Source: Comamonas sp.
GTDB taxonomy: Bacteria > Pseudomonadota > Gammaproteobacteria > Burkholderiales > Burkholderiaceae_C
Assembly (NCBI GenBank): GCA_018384835.1
Contig: JAHAYB010000312.1
Location: 1 to 5,157 of the forward strand
DNA: 5,157 nt
Reading direction: 5' to 3'
Part shown: in pieces, positions 1 through 5,157 of the stretch
Layout of the letters: each line of letters opens with the position of its first letter
Position numbering within the stretch: position 1 is the stretch's first letter
The notes under the pieces: generated by a model
Database searches by the model: none
What the model was told of the DNA's origin: nothing
Seen by the model: only the letters and a program-made list of their open reading frames with translations
Position numbers and translations under genes: made by a program

Positions 1-693
1 GTGCGCATGTACACCCGCTACGCCGCCAACCAAGGCTGGCAGGTAGAAATCATGAGCGCCCATGAGGCCGAGCTAGGCGGCTACAAAGAAGCCGTGCTAC
101 GTATTGCGGGCGAGCAGGTTTATGGCGCTTTCAAATTTGAATCTGGCGGCCACCGCGTACAGCGTGTGCCCGAAACCGAAACCCAGGGGCGCGTACACAC
201 CAGCGCCTGCACCGTGGCCGTCATGCCCGAACCGGACGAAACCCAGGCCATCACCATCAACCCCGCAGATTTGCGCATTGACACCTTCCGCGCCAGCGGG
301 GCAGGGGGGCAGCACGTTAACCGCACGGATTCAGCGGTGCGCATTGTTCACATCCCCACCGGCATCGTGGCCGAATGCCAGGACGGGCGCAGCCAGCACA
401 GTAACAAGGCCAAAGCCATGGCCGTGCTGCAAGCGCGTATCCAAGAAAAAGAGCGCAGCGAACGCGAAAGCAAAGAAGCCGCGCTGCGCAAAGGCTTGAT
501 TGGCAGCGGCGACCGCAGCGACCGCATCCGCACCTACAACTACCCGCAGGGGCGTATCACCGACCACCGCATCAACCTCACCCTGTACAAGCTGCAAGCA
601 GTGATGGATGGGGAAATGGGCGATGTCGTCCAAGCCCTGCAACATGCCCGCGAGGCTGAGTTGTTGCAGGAAATGCGCCAAGTCAACCCTTAA
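1..693 (+). CDS. prfA: Peptide chain release factor 1 (RF1), C-terminal part, 5' truncated by window edge
   Basis: RF1 enters the ribosomal A site at UAA or UAG stop codons and triggers hydrolysis of peptidyl-tRNA. The visible 230 residues have the class I release-factor signature: the catalytic GGQ at residues 102-104 within [17 protein letters not shown], and the tripeptide P-E-T at 57-59 in the position of the RF1 stop-codon-reading PxT motif. The C-terminal [20 protein letters not shown] segment is of the RF1 kind and argues against RF2 (prfB). Aligned from memory to E. coli RF1 (360 residues, GGQ near 233), about 131 N-terminal residues are missing, so the GTG at position 1 is an internal valine codon and not a start. 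The frame ends at TAA 691-693. Its last 11 bases overlap the end of the convergent pgsA gene. In related bacteria prfA often sits near hemA and hemK, but upstream sequence is not available here. Confidence 0.97.
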   Translation: MRMYTRYAANQGWQVEIMSAHEAELGGYKEAVLRIAGEQVYGAFKFESGGHRVQRVPETETQGRVHTSACTVAVMPEPDETQAITINPADLRIDTFRASGAGGQHVNRTDSAVRIVHIPTGIVAECQDGRSQHSNKAKAMAVLQARIQEKERSERESKEAALRKGLIGSGDRSDRIRTYNYPQGRITDHRINLTLYKLQAVMDGEMGDVVQALQHAREAELLQEMRQVNP

Positions 694-1252
694 CCCGCGC
701 CCGTATCTCAGGGATGGCTTTTTGCAGGTAATACACCATCGACCAGACGGTGAGCACCGCTGCCAGCCAAATCAACACCTGCCCCCATAGGCGGGTATCG
801 ACCCAGCCGAGCAACTGGCCGTCGTACAGCAAGAACGGTATCGCCACCATCTGCACCGTGGTTTTGAGCTTGCCCAGCATGTGAACAGCGACGCTTTTGC
901 TCGCGCCGATTTGTGCCATCCACTCGCGCAGGGCGGAAATGGCAATCTCGCGGCCAATGATGATGAGGGCGACAAACACATCCGCCCGCTGCAAATGCAC
1001 CAGCACCAGCAGGCTGGCGCAGACCAAAAACTTATCTGCCACCGGGTCTAAAAACGCGCCGAAGGCCGAGGTTTGGTTCAAGCGCCGCGCCAAAAAGCCG
1101 TCCAGCCAGTCGGTGGCGGCAAAGGCGACGAACATCAAAGCGGCCACCAGGTTTTGTGTGGCCGGTGCCAGACTGCTATAGAAAACCCCGACGATGAGCG
1201 GTATCGCCACAATGCGCGTCCAGGTCATGGCGGTGGGAATGGTCAGAAACAT
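683..1252 (-). CDS. pgsA: CDP-diacylglycerol--glycerol-3-phosphate 3-phosphatidyltransferase (PGP synthase)
   Basis: This inner-membrane enzyme transfers the phosphatidyl group from CDP-diacylglycerol to glycerol-3-phosphate, giving phosphatidylglycerophosphate. That is the committed step to phosphatidylglycerol and cardiolipin. The complete CDP-alcohol phosphotransferase motif D-x2-DG-x2-AR-x8-G-x3-D-x3-D is present: D48, D51, G52, A55, R56, G65, D69 and D73. About five or six hydrophobic segments are visible (roughly 14-28, 34-47, 75-87, 92-107, 134-149, 156-176). I place the start at the ATG of 1252-1250, giving 189 residues beginning [14 protein letters not shown]. This fits the usual PgsA N-terminus and length. 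The open frame extends upstream to 1366, but that extension overlaps uvrC and is not family-like. No clear Shine-Dalgarno precedes this ATG. The gene lies 34 bases after uvrC and is probably in one operon with it. Its TGA falls inside the convergent prfA. Confidence 0.95.
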   Translation of the reverse strand: MFLTIPTAMTWTRIVAIPLIVGVFYSSLAPATQNLVAALMFVAFAATDWLDGFLARRLNQTSAFGAFLDPVADKFLVCASLLVLVHLQRADVFVALIIIGREIAISALREWMAQIGASKSVAVHMLGKLKTTVQMVAIPFLLYDGQLLGWVDTRLWGQVLIWLAAVLTVWSMVYYLQKAIPEIRARVKG

Positions 1253-1286
1253 AGGGGCTGATTGTGGCAGGCTTTGCGCCCCGCTT

Positions 1287-3245
1287 TTAGCGCAGGGCTT
1301 GGTAAATGGTCTGCGCCAAGGCTGCTGAGATGCCCGGCACGGTTTGCAGCTCTTGCACACTGGCATTGGCTACGGCACGCAAGCCACCAAAGCGCTGGAG
1401 CAACTGGGCGCGGCGCTTGGGGCCAATGCCGGGAATATCCTCCAAACGGCTGCCACCGGTGCGCACCTTGGCACGCCGGGCACGCATACCGGTAATGGCG
1501 AAGCGGTGCGCCTCGTCACGGATATGGGCTATCAGCATCAGCGCGGCGGAATCTGCGCCTAGGTACACCTTGGGGCGGCCATCGGCAAACACCAGTTCTT
1601 CCAAGCCGACTTTGCGCCCCTCGCCCTTTTCCACGCCAACGATGCGGCTGGTGTCCAGCCCCAACTGCTCAAACACCTGCCGCGCCATGCTGACCTGGCC
1701 TTTGCCGCCGTCAATCAACACCACATCGGGCAGTTGCGGGGCATCGCTGGGCGGTGGCGCTCCTCCGGCGGCTTGCTGGGCATCGGCCACGGGCTGGTAG
1801 CGGCGCAGCAGCACTTGGCGCATGGCGGCGTAATCGTCCCCGCCAGTAATGCCGTCGATGTTGAAGCGCCGGTACTGGCTGGGCTGCATGGCGTGCTGGG
1901 CAAATACCACGCAAGAAGCCTGGGTGGCCTCGCCTGCGGTGTGGGAGATGTCAAAGCATTCGATGCGCAAAGCGGCTAAATCGTCCTGCGGTAAATCCAG
2001 CGCTTGCGCCAGGGCGCGGGTGCGTGCTTGCTGGGAGCCTTCCTCGGCCAGCAGCCGCGCTAATTGCAGGGCTGCGCCTTGCTCGGCCATGTCCAGCCAG
2101 ATTTTGCGCTGGCCGCGTGGCTGGGTAACAGCCTGAATTTTGCGCCCTGCCTGCTCGCTCAAGGCTTGTAGCAGCACCGGCTCCAGTGGCTCACTGAGCA
2201 GCAGCAGCGGCGGTATCACCTGCTCGGCGTAATGCTGGGCAACAAAGGCGGCCAGCACCTGGGCGGCGGGGGGCTGCTGCTCTAGCTCGGGCTGCCAACT
2301 GCCCAGCAGCAAGCCATCATCCAACTGGCTGGGGAAGTAGGCTCTGTCGCCCAAATGCCGCCCGCCGCGCACCATCGCTAGGTTGACGCAAGCCCGCCCG
2401 CCTTGCACCTGCACGGCCAGAATATCCACATCGCGCTCATCCACGGTTTCCATGCTTTGCTGCTCTAGCACTTTAGACAGCGCCGCTATCTGGTTGCGCA
2501 CCACAGCGGCCTGTTCGTACTGCATCGCCTCGGCCAGCGCCCACATGCGCTGTTGGAGTTGTTGCAGCAACTCCTGGGTCTGCCCCGATAGCATGGCCTG
2601 GGCATTGGCGACATCGGCGGCGTAATCGCTGGGGCTGATAGCGCCCACACAAGGGGCGCTGCACCGCTTGATTTGGTGCAGCAGACAAGGGCGGCTGCGG
2701 TGGGCAAATACGGTGTCTTCGCAGGTGCGCAGCAAAAACACTTTTTGCAGCAGCTCGATGGTTTCCTTCACCGCCCAAGCACTAGGGTAAGGGCCAAAGT
2801 AGCGCTGTTTTTTATCCGTCGCCCCCCGGTAGTAGCTAATGCGCGGGTAATGCTGGCTGGGGCGGCCACCCTGCCCATCGGTTACGGCCAAGCCAGAGAT
2901 TTTTAGGTAGGGATAGCTTTTATCGTCCCGAAACAGGATGTTGTACTTGGGGTGCTGGGTTTTGATGAGGTTGTTTTCCAGCAGCAGGGCTTCCGCCTCG
3001 GTGCGCACCACGGTGGTTTCCAGGCGGGCAATCTTGCCCACCATATGGCCAATGCGTGTGCCGCCGTGGTCTTTTTGAAAATAGCTGCTGACGCGCCGCT
3101 TCAAGTGACGCGCCTTGCCCACATAGAGCAACTGCCCCTGGGCATCAAAATAGCGATACACCCCCGGCAAAGCAGGCAGGGCAGCAATCTGCGCTAGAAG
3201 CTGGGCGTGTTCCTCAGAGGGTGGTGGGAGCGTCGGGGGTGTCAT
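1287..3245 (-). CDS. uvrC: UvrABC excinuclease subunit C
   Basis: UvrC makes the 3' and 5' incisions around bulky DNA lesions after UvrA and UvrB have located and verified the damage. Domains in order over 652 residues: GIY-YIG nuclease (about 22-105; G28-V29-Y30, Y41-V42-G43, metal-binding E90); a four-cysteine cluster C175, C187, C195, C199 with the 12-8-4 spacing of the E. coli UvrC iron-sulfur site; UVR/UvrB-binding coiled coil (about 222-260); RNase H-like endonuclease with D432 (CFDISH), D471 (GGDDYAAM), D512 (LIDGGKGQ) and H580; and a C-terminal tandem helix-hairpin-helix (about 601-652). All expected catalytic residues are present, so the protein should be active. It is about 40 residues longer than E. 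coli UvrC (610), partly from an Ala/Pro-rich insert at about 487-504 and an extended N-terminus. The ATG at 3245 has no good Shine-Dalgarno. The gene is divergent from mqsR and leads into pgsA. Confidence 0.97.
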   Translation of the reverse strand: MTPPTLPPPSEEHAQLLAQIAALPALPGVYRYFDAQGQLLYVGKARHLKRRVSSYFQKDHGGTRIGHMVGKIARLETTVVRTEAEALLLENNLIKTQHPKYNILFRDDKSYPYLKISGLAVTDGQGGRPSQHYPRISYYRGATDKKQRYFGPYPSAWAVKETIELLQKVFLLRTCEDTVFAHRSRPCLLHQIKRCSAPCVGAISPSDYAADVANAQAMLSGQTQELLQQLQQRMWALAEAMQYEQAAVVRNQIAALSKVLEQQSMETVDERDVDILAVQVQGGRACVNLAMVRGGRHLGDRAYFPSQLDDGLLLGSWQPELEQQPPAAQVLAAFVAQHYAEQVIPPLLLLSEPLEPVLLQALSEQAGRKIQAVTQPRGQRKIWLDMAEQGAALQLARLLAEEGSQQARTRALAQALDLPQDDLAALRIECFDISHTAGEATQASCVVFAQHAMQPSQYRRFNIDGITGGDDYAAMRQVLLRRYQPVADAQQAAGGAPPPSDAPQLPDVVLIDGGKGQVSMARQVFEQLGLDTSRIVGVEKGEGRKVGLEELVFADGRPKVYLGADSAALMLIAHIRDEAHRFAITGMRARRAKVRTGGSRLEDIPGIGPKRRAQLLQRFGGLRAVANASVQELQTVPGISAALAQTIYQALR

Positions 3246-3312
3246 GGGGGGATTGTCGCGCCTGGGTTGCGCTATTTGGGTTATTTATTACCCTTTAAGG
3301 GTATAATTTTGT
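3246..3312. promoter_or_regulatory. Divergent uvrC / mqsRA intergenic region with mqsRA promoter
   Basis: These 67 bases separate the start codons of uvrC (minus) and mqsR (plus). The half near mqsR is strongly AT-rich compared with its surroundings. A perfect sigma70 -10 hexamer TATAAT lies at 3302-3307 on the plus strand. No good -35 hexamer is found at 16-18 bases upstream, and the best TTG-type match (TTGGGT, 3276-3281) is 20 bases away. The -10 to ATG distance is only 5 bases, so the transcript may be leaderless. A SD-like AAGGG at 3297-3301 (11 bases before the ATG) would work only if transcription starts further upstream. A direct repeat TGGGTT occurs at 3263-3268 and 3277-3282. I could not identify a uvrC promoter here with confidence. 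Confidence 0.6.
3289..3303. promoter_or_regulatory. Palindromic operator, probable MqsA (MqsR-MqsA) binding site
   Basis: TACCCTTTAAGGGTA is a perfect inverted repeat with two 7-base arms around a central T at 3296. It overlaps the start of the -10 hexamer (TATAAT, 3302-3307). Known family fact: MqsA represses its own operon through palindromes of the type AACCT-(N2-4)-AGGTT. The site here fits as ACCCT-TTA-AGGGT, with one arm base changed symmetrically. Position and symmetry support autoregulation of mqsRA. Binding itself is inferred. Because uvrC is divergent, occupancy could also influence uvrC. Confidence 0.65.
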
Positions 3313-3615
3313 ATGGAAAAAAGTCGTCCTCACTACAACCTGCCTGCTATGCAAGCGGCCATAGCAACCCAAGGCCAGCAAGCTTTCACGATGACCGCCA
3401 TTTTTGGCGGCGCACAAATGGGGCTGGACATAGCGGCCATGCAAGCGGTGATTGCCAATATGAAACGGGCTCACTTTTACAAAAGCATGACGACACATAC
3501 TGACCATCGTATATGGCAGGACGTGTATCACGCCCCCTGCCCCAATGGCAAAACGGCCTATATCAAGCTCACCCAAGTGGCTGAGCGCATCGTTATCCAG
3601 TTCAAGGAGAAATGA
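3313..3615 (+). CDS. mqsR: Type II toxin MqsR (mRNA interferase, RelE-like fold)
   Basis: MqsR is a ribonuclease toxin that cleaves mRNA, in E. coli mainly at 5'-GCU sites, and slows growth under stress. The 100-residue product is the family's usual size (E. coli 98). Both ends match the family: it starts MEK and ends QFKEK. The central block HFYKSMTTHTDHRIWQDVY is nearly identical to E. coli MqsR. The residues known to matter in E. coli (K56, Q68, Y81, K96) are all present as K57, Q69, Y83 and K98, so the toxin looks intact. The TGA stop (3613-3615) falls 2 bases before the preferred mqsA start, so the two genes should be translationally coupled. Toxin-first order is typical of mqsRA. Base composition is lower in G+C than the flanking core genes, which fits acquisition, but this was judged by eye. 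Confidence 0.95.
   Translation: MEKSRPHYNLPAMQAAIATQGQQAFTMTAIFGGAQMGLDIAAMQAVIANMKRAHFYKSMTTHTDHRIWQDVYHAPCPNGKTAYIKLTQVAERIVIQFKEK
3604..3610 (+). promoter_or_regulatory. Ribosome binding site deciding the mqsA start
   Basis: AAGGAGA at 3604-3610 lies inside the last codons of mqsR. It is 8 bases (counted from GGAG) before the ATG at 3618, but only 2 bases before the in-frame ATG at 3612. The spacing favours 3618 as the real start of mqsA. Strong translation of the antitoxin from its own site, compared with the poor site in front of mqsR, fits the need for antitoxin excess. Confidence 0.75.
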
Positions 3616-3617
3616 TC

Positions 3618-4019
3618 ATGCAATACCACCATCCCATGTTTTGCCCCGAATGCGGGGCACATGAATTTACCGCTGTTGCAAATGAAACCTTCCCCCTAGG
3701 TGCAGGCGGCAGCATTGGTGGCCTAAGTGGCTGGCGCTGCACAGCCTGCGGCGAGGTAGATTTGGACGCGGCTAGTCACACCCGCTACGCGCAGGCCAGC
3801 GATACCGCCGTGCTAGCAGCGCGGCAAGCCGACCAAAAGCTACTAGCCCGCGTGCGCAAAAAGCTAGGGCTAACCCAGCGCCAAGCCGCCCAGATTACCG
3901 GCGGCGGCCACAACGCCTTTAGCCGCTACGAGCGAGGCCAGGTGCAGCCCATGCCTGCTGTGGTGAACCTGTTCAAGATTTTGGATAAGCACCCTGAGCT
4001 GTTGGCGGAATTGCGCTAG
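3618..4019 (+). CDS. mqsA: Antitoxin MqsA (YgiT-type zinc finger, XRE-family HTH)
   Basis: MqsA neutralises MqsR and represses the mqsRA promoter. From the ATG at 3618 the protein has 133 residues (E. coli 131). The N-terminal domain has two zinc-binding CxxC pairs, C9-P-E-C12 and C41-T-A-C44, which form the toxin-binding zinc module. The C-terminal half (about 75-133) is an HTH_XRE domain with the family signature KVRKKL-like start, LTQRQAAQITGGG and NAFSRYERG. N99 and R103 correspond to the E. coli DNA-contacting N97 and R101. It ends in the typical LDKHPELLAELR. An alternative ATG at 3612 would add two residues and overlap the mqsR stop, but the ribosome binding site favours 3618. The gene ends 18 bases from a convergent minus-strand gene, with no visible terminator in between. 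Confidence 0.95.
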   Translation: MQYHHPMFCPECGAHEFTAVANETFPLGAGGSIGGLSGWRCTACGEVDLDAASHTRYAQASDTAVLAARQADQKLLARVRKKLGLTQRQAAQITGGGHNAFSRYERGQVQPMPAVVNLFKILDKHPELLAELR

Positions 4020-4037
4020 CCCATCGCCCTGCACCGC

Positions 4038-4730
4038 TCAACTAGCCACCACCGGATAAAACGGCTTGCCCTCAAAGCGAGTCGGGTTGTCCATCATCAC
4101 CCCTAGCATCACCGGCAGCAACCGCGCCAATAACGCCCGCCCATCGCGCAGCTGGGCGCGGTTGACGGAACTGTTCCAGGTTGCGCCGCCGTGCATCAAC
4201 TGATTGCGCAAGGTGTATAGGCGCACAAACACCTCGTACAGCACCCGCTCTGTATCCTGCTGCGCTAGGGCGTGGTGTACGCGCTGGCGGGCATCGTCAA
4301 ACGCCTCGCGCCAATGGTCGGGAATGCTGCCATCGCTGCGCGGGTTGCTCTGCGCATCCCAAAACGGCTGAAACACATACTGGTTGTCCAGCAGCACACG
4401 AATTGGGCCGGGGAACACCTGCCACACCAGCGCCGACAGCGCCTTGTCCGTATCCAGCAGGCACAAGTCGGCCATAAAGTTGCGAAAGCTCTGGCGCTCC
4501 GAAGCCATCGTGCCCGCCCCCTCGCCCATATCCTGCGCGTAGGCAGCGTTAAAACCAATCCACAGGCAGACAAAGGCCACATCGTCGTCGCTACCTGCCG
4601 CCTCAGCGCGTTGCAGCCAGCTTAGGGCGCGGTGCATGCGCAAAGTAAAGGGCGTGCGCTGCTGGGTAATTTGCGCTTGGTGGCGCTGGGCAAGGGTAGT
4701 CAGGGTGGGGGTGCTTGGGGTTTTAGTCAT
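4038..4730 (-). CDS. HEPN-like domain protein of unknown function
   Basis: The 230-residue protein looks cytoplasmic, with no signal peptide or membrane segment. It resembles, from memory, bacterial HEPN proteins of the Apea-like type. There is a helical N-terminal part with RMHRALSWLQRAE (31-43) and FVCLWIGFNAAYAQ (53-66), and a later helix carrying LRNQLMHGG (174-182). That segment holds R175-N176-x3-H180, which fits the HEPN R-x4-6-H catalytic motif with the common polar residue after R. HEPN proteins are often RNases in toxin-antitoxin, abortive-infection and CRISPR systems. An RNase role here is inference only. The ATG at 4730 has a weak AGGA 15 bases upstream. The next methionine (M32) would shorten the protein to 199 residues and still keep the conserved part. 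The gene follows an HTH regulator on the same strand with a 74-base gap and runs convergently into mqsA. Confidence 0.7.
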   Translation of the reverse strand: MTKTPSTPTLTTLAQRHQAQITQQRTPFTLRMHRALSWLQRAEAAGSDDDVAFVCLWIGFNAAYAQDMGEGAGTMASERQSFRNFMADLCLLDTDKALSALVWQVFPGPIRVLLDNQYVFQPFWDAQSNPRSDGSIPDHWREAFDDARQRVHHALAQQDTERVLYEVFVRLYTLRNQLMHGGATWNSSVNRAQLRDGRALLARLLPVMLGVMMDNPTRFEGKPFYPVVAS

Positions 4731-4804
4731 GGGGGTGGCTTTAGTTCCTGTGGCAGCACCTCAATTGGCGGCTGCATTGACTCACGATGATTAGGCTGCG
4801 CCTC
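4731..4804. other. Short intergenic gap between the HTH gene and the HEPN gene
   Basis: Seventy-four bases lie between the HTH stop (TAA, 4807-4805) and the HEPN ATG (4730). I see no convincing -35/-10 pair on the minus strand and no stem followed by a T run. A weak interrupted hairpin (GCAGC 4753-4757 with GCTGC 4771-4775) is present, and GGCTGC occurs twice (4770-4775, 4794-4799). The lack of promoter or terminator signals weakly favours co-transcription of the two genes. Confidence 0.4.
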
Positions 4805-5137
4805 TTACAGCGCCGCCAAGGCAGCTTCTGGCATCTTGTCCAGAATCCTCAGCAGCGCCTTGGCAGCCCCAGAGGGCGATCGCTTACCTTGCTCCCAGTT
4901 GCGAATCGTGTCCAGCGAGACATGGATGCGGGCAGAAAACTCTGCTTGGCTCAACCCCAGGCGCTTGCGTACCCTCTGTGCAAACAGGGCTGCATCCCGC
5001 ACTGACTGAGCCTCATCTTCCGCAATATGCTGTGCAATATCCGCTTCTGTTGTGGCATCCACACGAGCCATATCCACACGCCCCGCCAGCATCAAGGCTG
5101 AATGGCTTGAATCAATCTTTACGCGTACCGTTTTCAT
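4805..5137 (-). CDS. XRE-family HTH protein, probable antitoxin/autoregulator
   Basis: This is a 110-residue protein. Residues 1-50 form a polar, acidic N-terminal region rich in D and E (about 28-48, TTEADIAQHIAEDEAQ). Residues 51-90 hold a helix-turn-helix: RVRKRLGLSQAEFSARI followed by the recognition-helix segment SLDTIRNWEQGKRSPSG. It ends in a helix, ALLRILDKMPEAALAAL. The pattern LGLSQAEFA..S.DTIRNWEQGKR.P.G.A.ALL.ILDK.PEA is common in antitoxins encoded second, after a small BrnT- or RelE/HigB-like toxin gene. If this holds, the toxin would start beyond 5157, outside the window. The alternative is that the protein acts with the downstream HEPN gene or as a lone regulator. The ATG at 5137 is supported by a strong ribosome binding site 9 bases upstream. 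Its C-terminus resembles that of MqsA only at the level of the shared XRE superfamily. Confidence 0.8.
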   Translation of the reverse strand: MKTVRVKIDSSHSALMLAGRVDMARVDATTEADIAQHIAEDEAQSVRDAALFAQRVRKRLGLSQAEFSARIHVSLDTIRNWEQGKRSPSGAAKALLRILDKMPEAALAAL

Positions 5138-5146
5138 GGTGTTTAA

Positions 5147-5152
5147 CCTCCC
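5147..5152 (-). promoter_or_regulatory. Ribosome binding site of the HTH gene
   Basis: On the minus strand GGGAGG (5152-5147) stands 9 bases before the ATG at 5137. It is the strongest Shine-Dalgarno in front of any minus-strand gene here and fixes this start. The window ends 5 bases further, so neither an upstream gene nor a promoter can be judged. Confidence 0.8.
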
Positions 5153-5157
5153 GTTGA

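Noticed and set aside
1..3. GTG at the first base considered as the start of the release factor gene.
   Set aside because: RF1 homologues have about 131 more residues upstream. The frame is open to the window edge and the position corresponds to the middle of the protein.
1253..1366. N-terminal extension of the pgsA frame up to the ATG at 1366.
   Set aside because: It would overlap uvrC by 80 bases. The extra residues are Cys/Pro/Lys-rich and unlike PgsA, while the start at 1252 gives the normal family length.
2555..2574. Inverted repeat with 7-base arms (GGAGTTG / CAACTCC) that could form a hairpin.
   Set aside because: It lies in the middle of uvrC in codons for a Leu/Gln-rich coiled coil, has no T run, and is explained by CAG/CAA/CTC codon repetition.
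4015..4046. GCTAG / CTAGC inverted repeat across the mqsA-HEPN convergent junction, considered as a bidirectional terminator.
   Set aside because: The arms are only 5 bases with a 22-base loop and no flanking A/T runs.
4753..4775. Weak hairpin between the HTH and HEPN genes considered as a terminator.
   Set aside because: The stem is interrupted and short and no T tract follows on either strand.
4876..4883. GCGATCGC octamer, the HIP1 repeat abundant in cyanobacteria.
   Set aside because: Only one copy was noticed, inside the HTH coding frame, and the gene content is proteobacterial.

Overview
The window looks like a chromosomal segment of a betaproteobacterium, most likely Burkholderiales and perhaps Comamonadaceae-like. 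The uvrC-pgsA pairing, the protein sequences and the fairly high G+C coding style suggest this. The lineage is an inference from family resemblance and was not tested by a search.

Left part (1-3245) is core housekeeping. It holds the C-terminal two thirds of peptide chain release factor 1 (prfA, plus strand, cut by the left edge). Convergent to it is a minus-strand pair, uvrC followed by pgsA. pgsA encodes phosphatidylglycerophosphate synthase and uvrC the nucleotide-excision-repair endonuclease subunit. The prfA and pgsA reading frames overlap tail to tail by 11 bases, and uvrC and pgsA are 34 bases apart, so they are probably co-transcribed.

Right part (3246-5157) is accessory. A 67-base divergent intergenic region carries an AT-rich promoter and a 15-base palindrome. 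It drives a well-preserved mqsR-mqsA type II toxin-antitoxin operon on the plus strand, with the toxin first and the antitoxin second. MqsR is a ribosome-dependent mRNA interferase of the RelE fold. MqsA is its zinc- and HTH-containing antitoxin and autorepressor, and the palindrome resembles the known MqsA operator. Convergent with mqsA, after only 18 bases, lies a minus-strand HEPN-like protein with an R-N-x3-H motif. Upstream of it, on the same strand, is a small XRE-type HTH protein that resembles the antitoxin half of another toxin-antitoxin pair. Its possible toxin partner would lie beyond the right edge.

The most notable feature is this cluster of toxin-antitoxin and HEPN genes placed directly against the conserved uvrC-pgsA block. 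The one candidate for something less described is the HTH + HEPN two-gene arrangement, which remains speculative. No tRNA, rRNA, CRISPR array, insertion sequence or convincing intrinsic terminator was seen.
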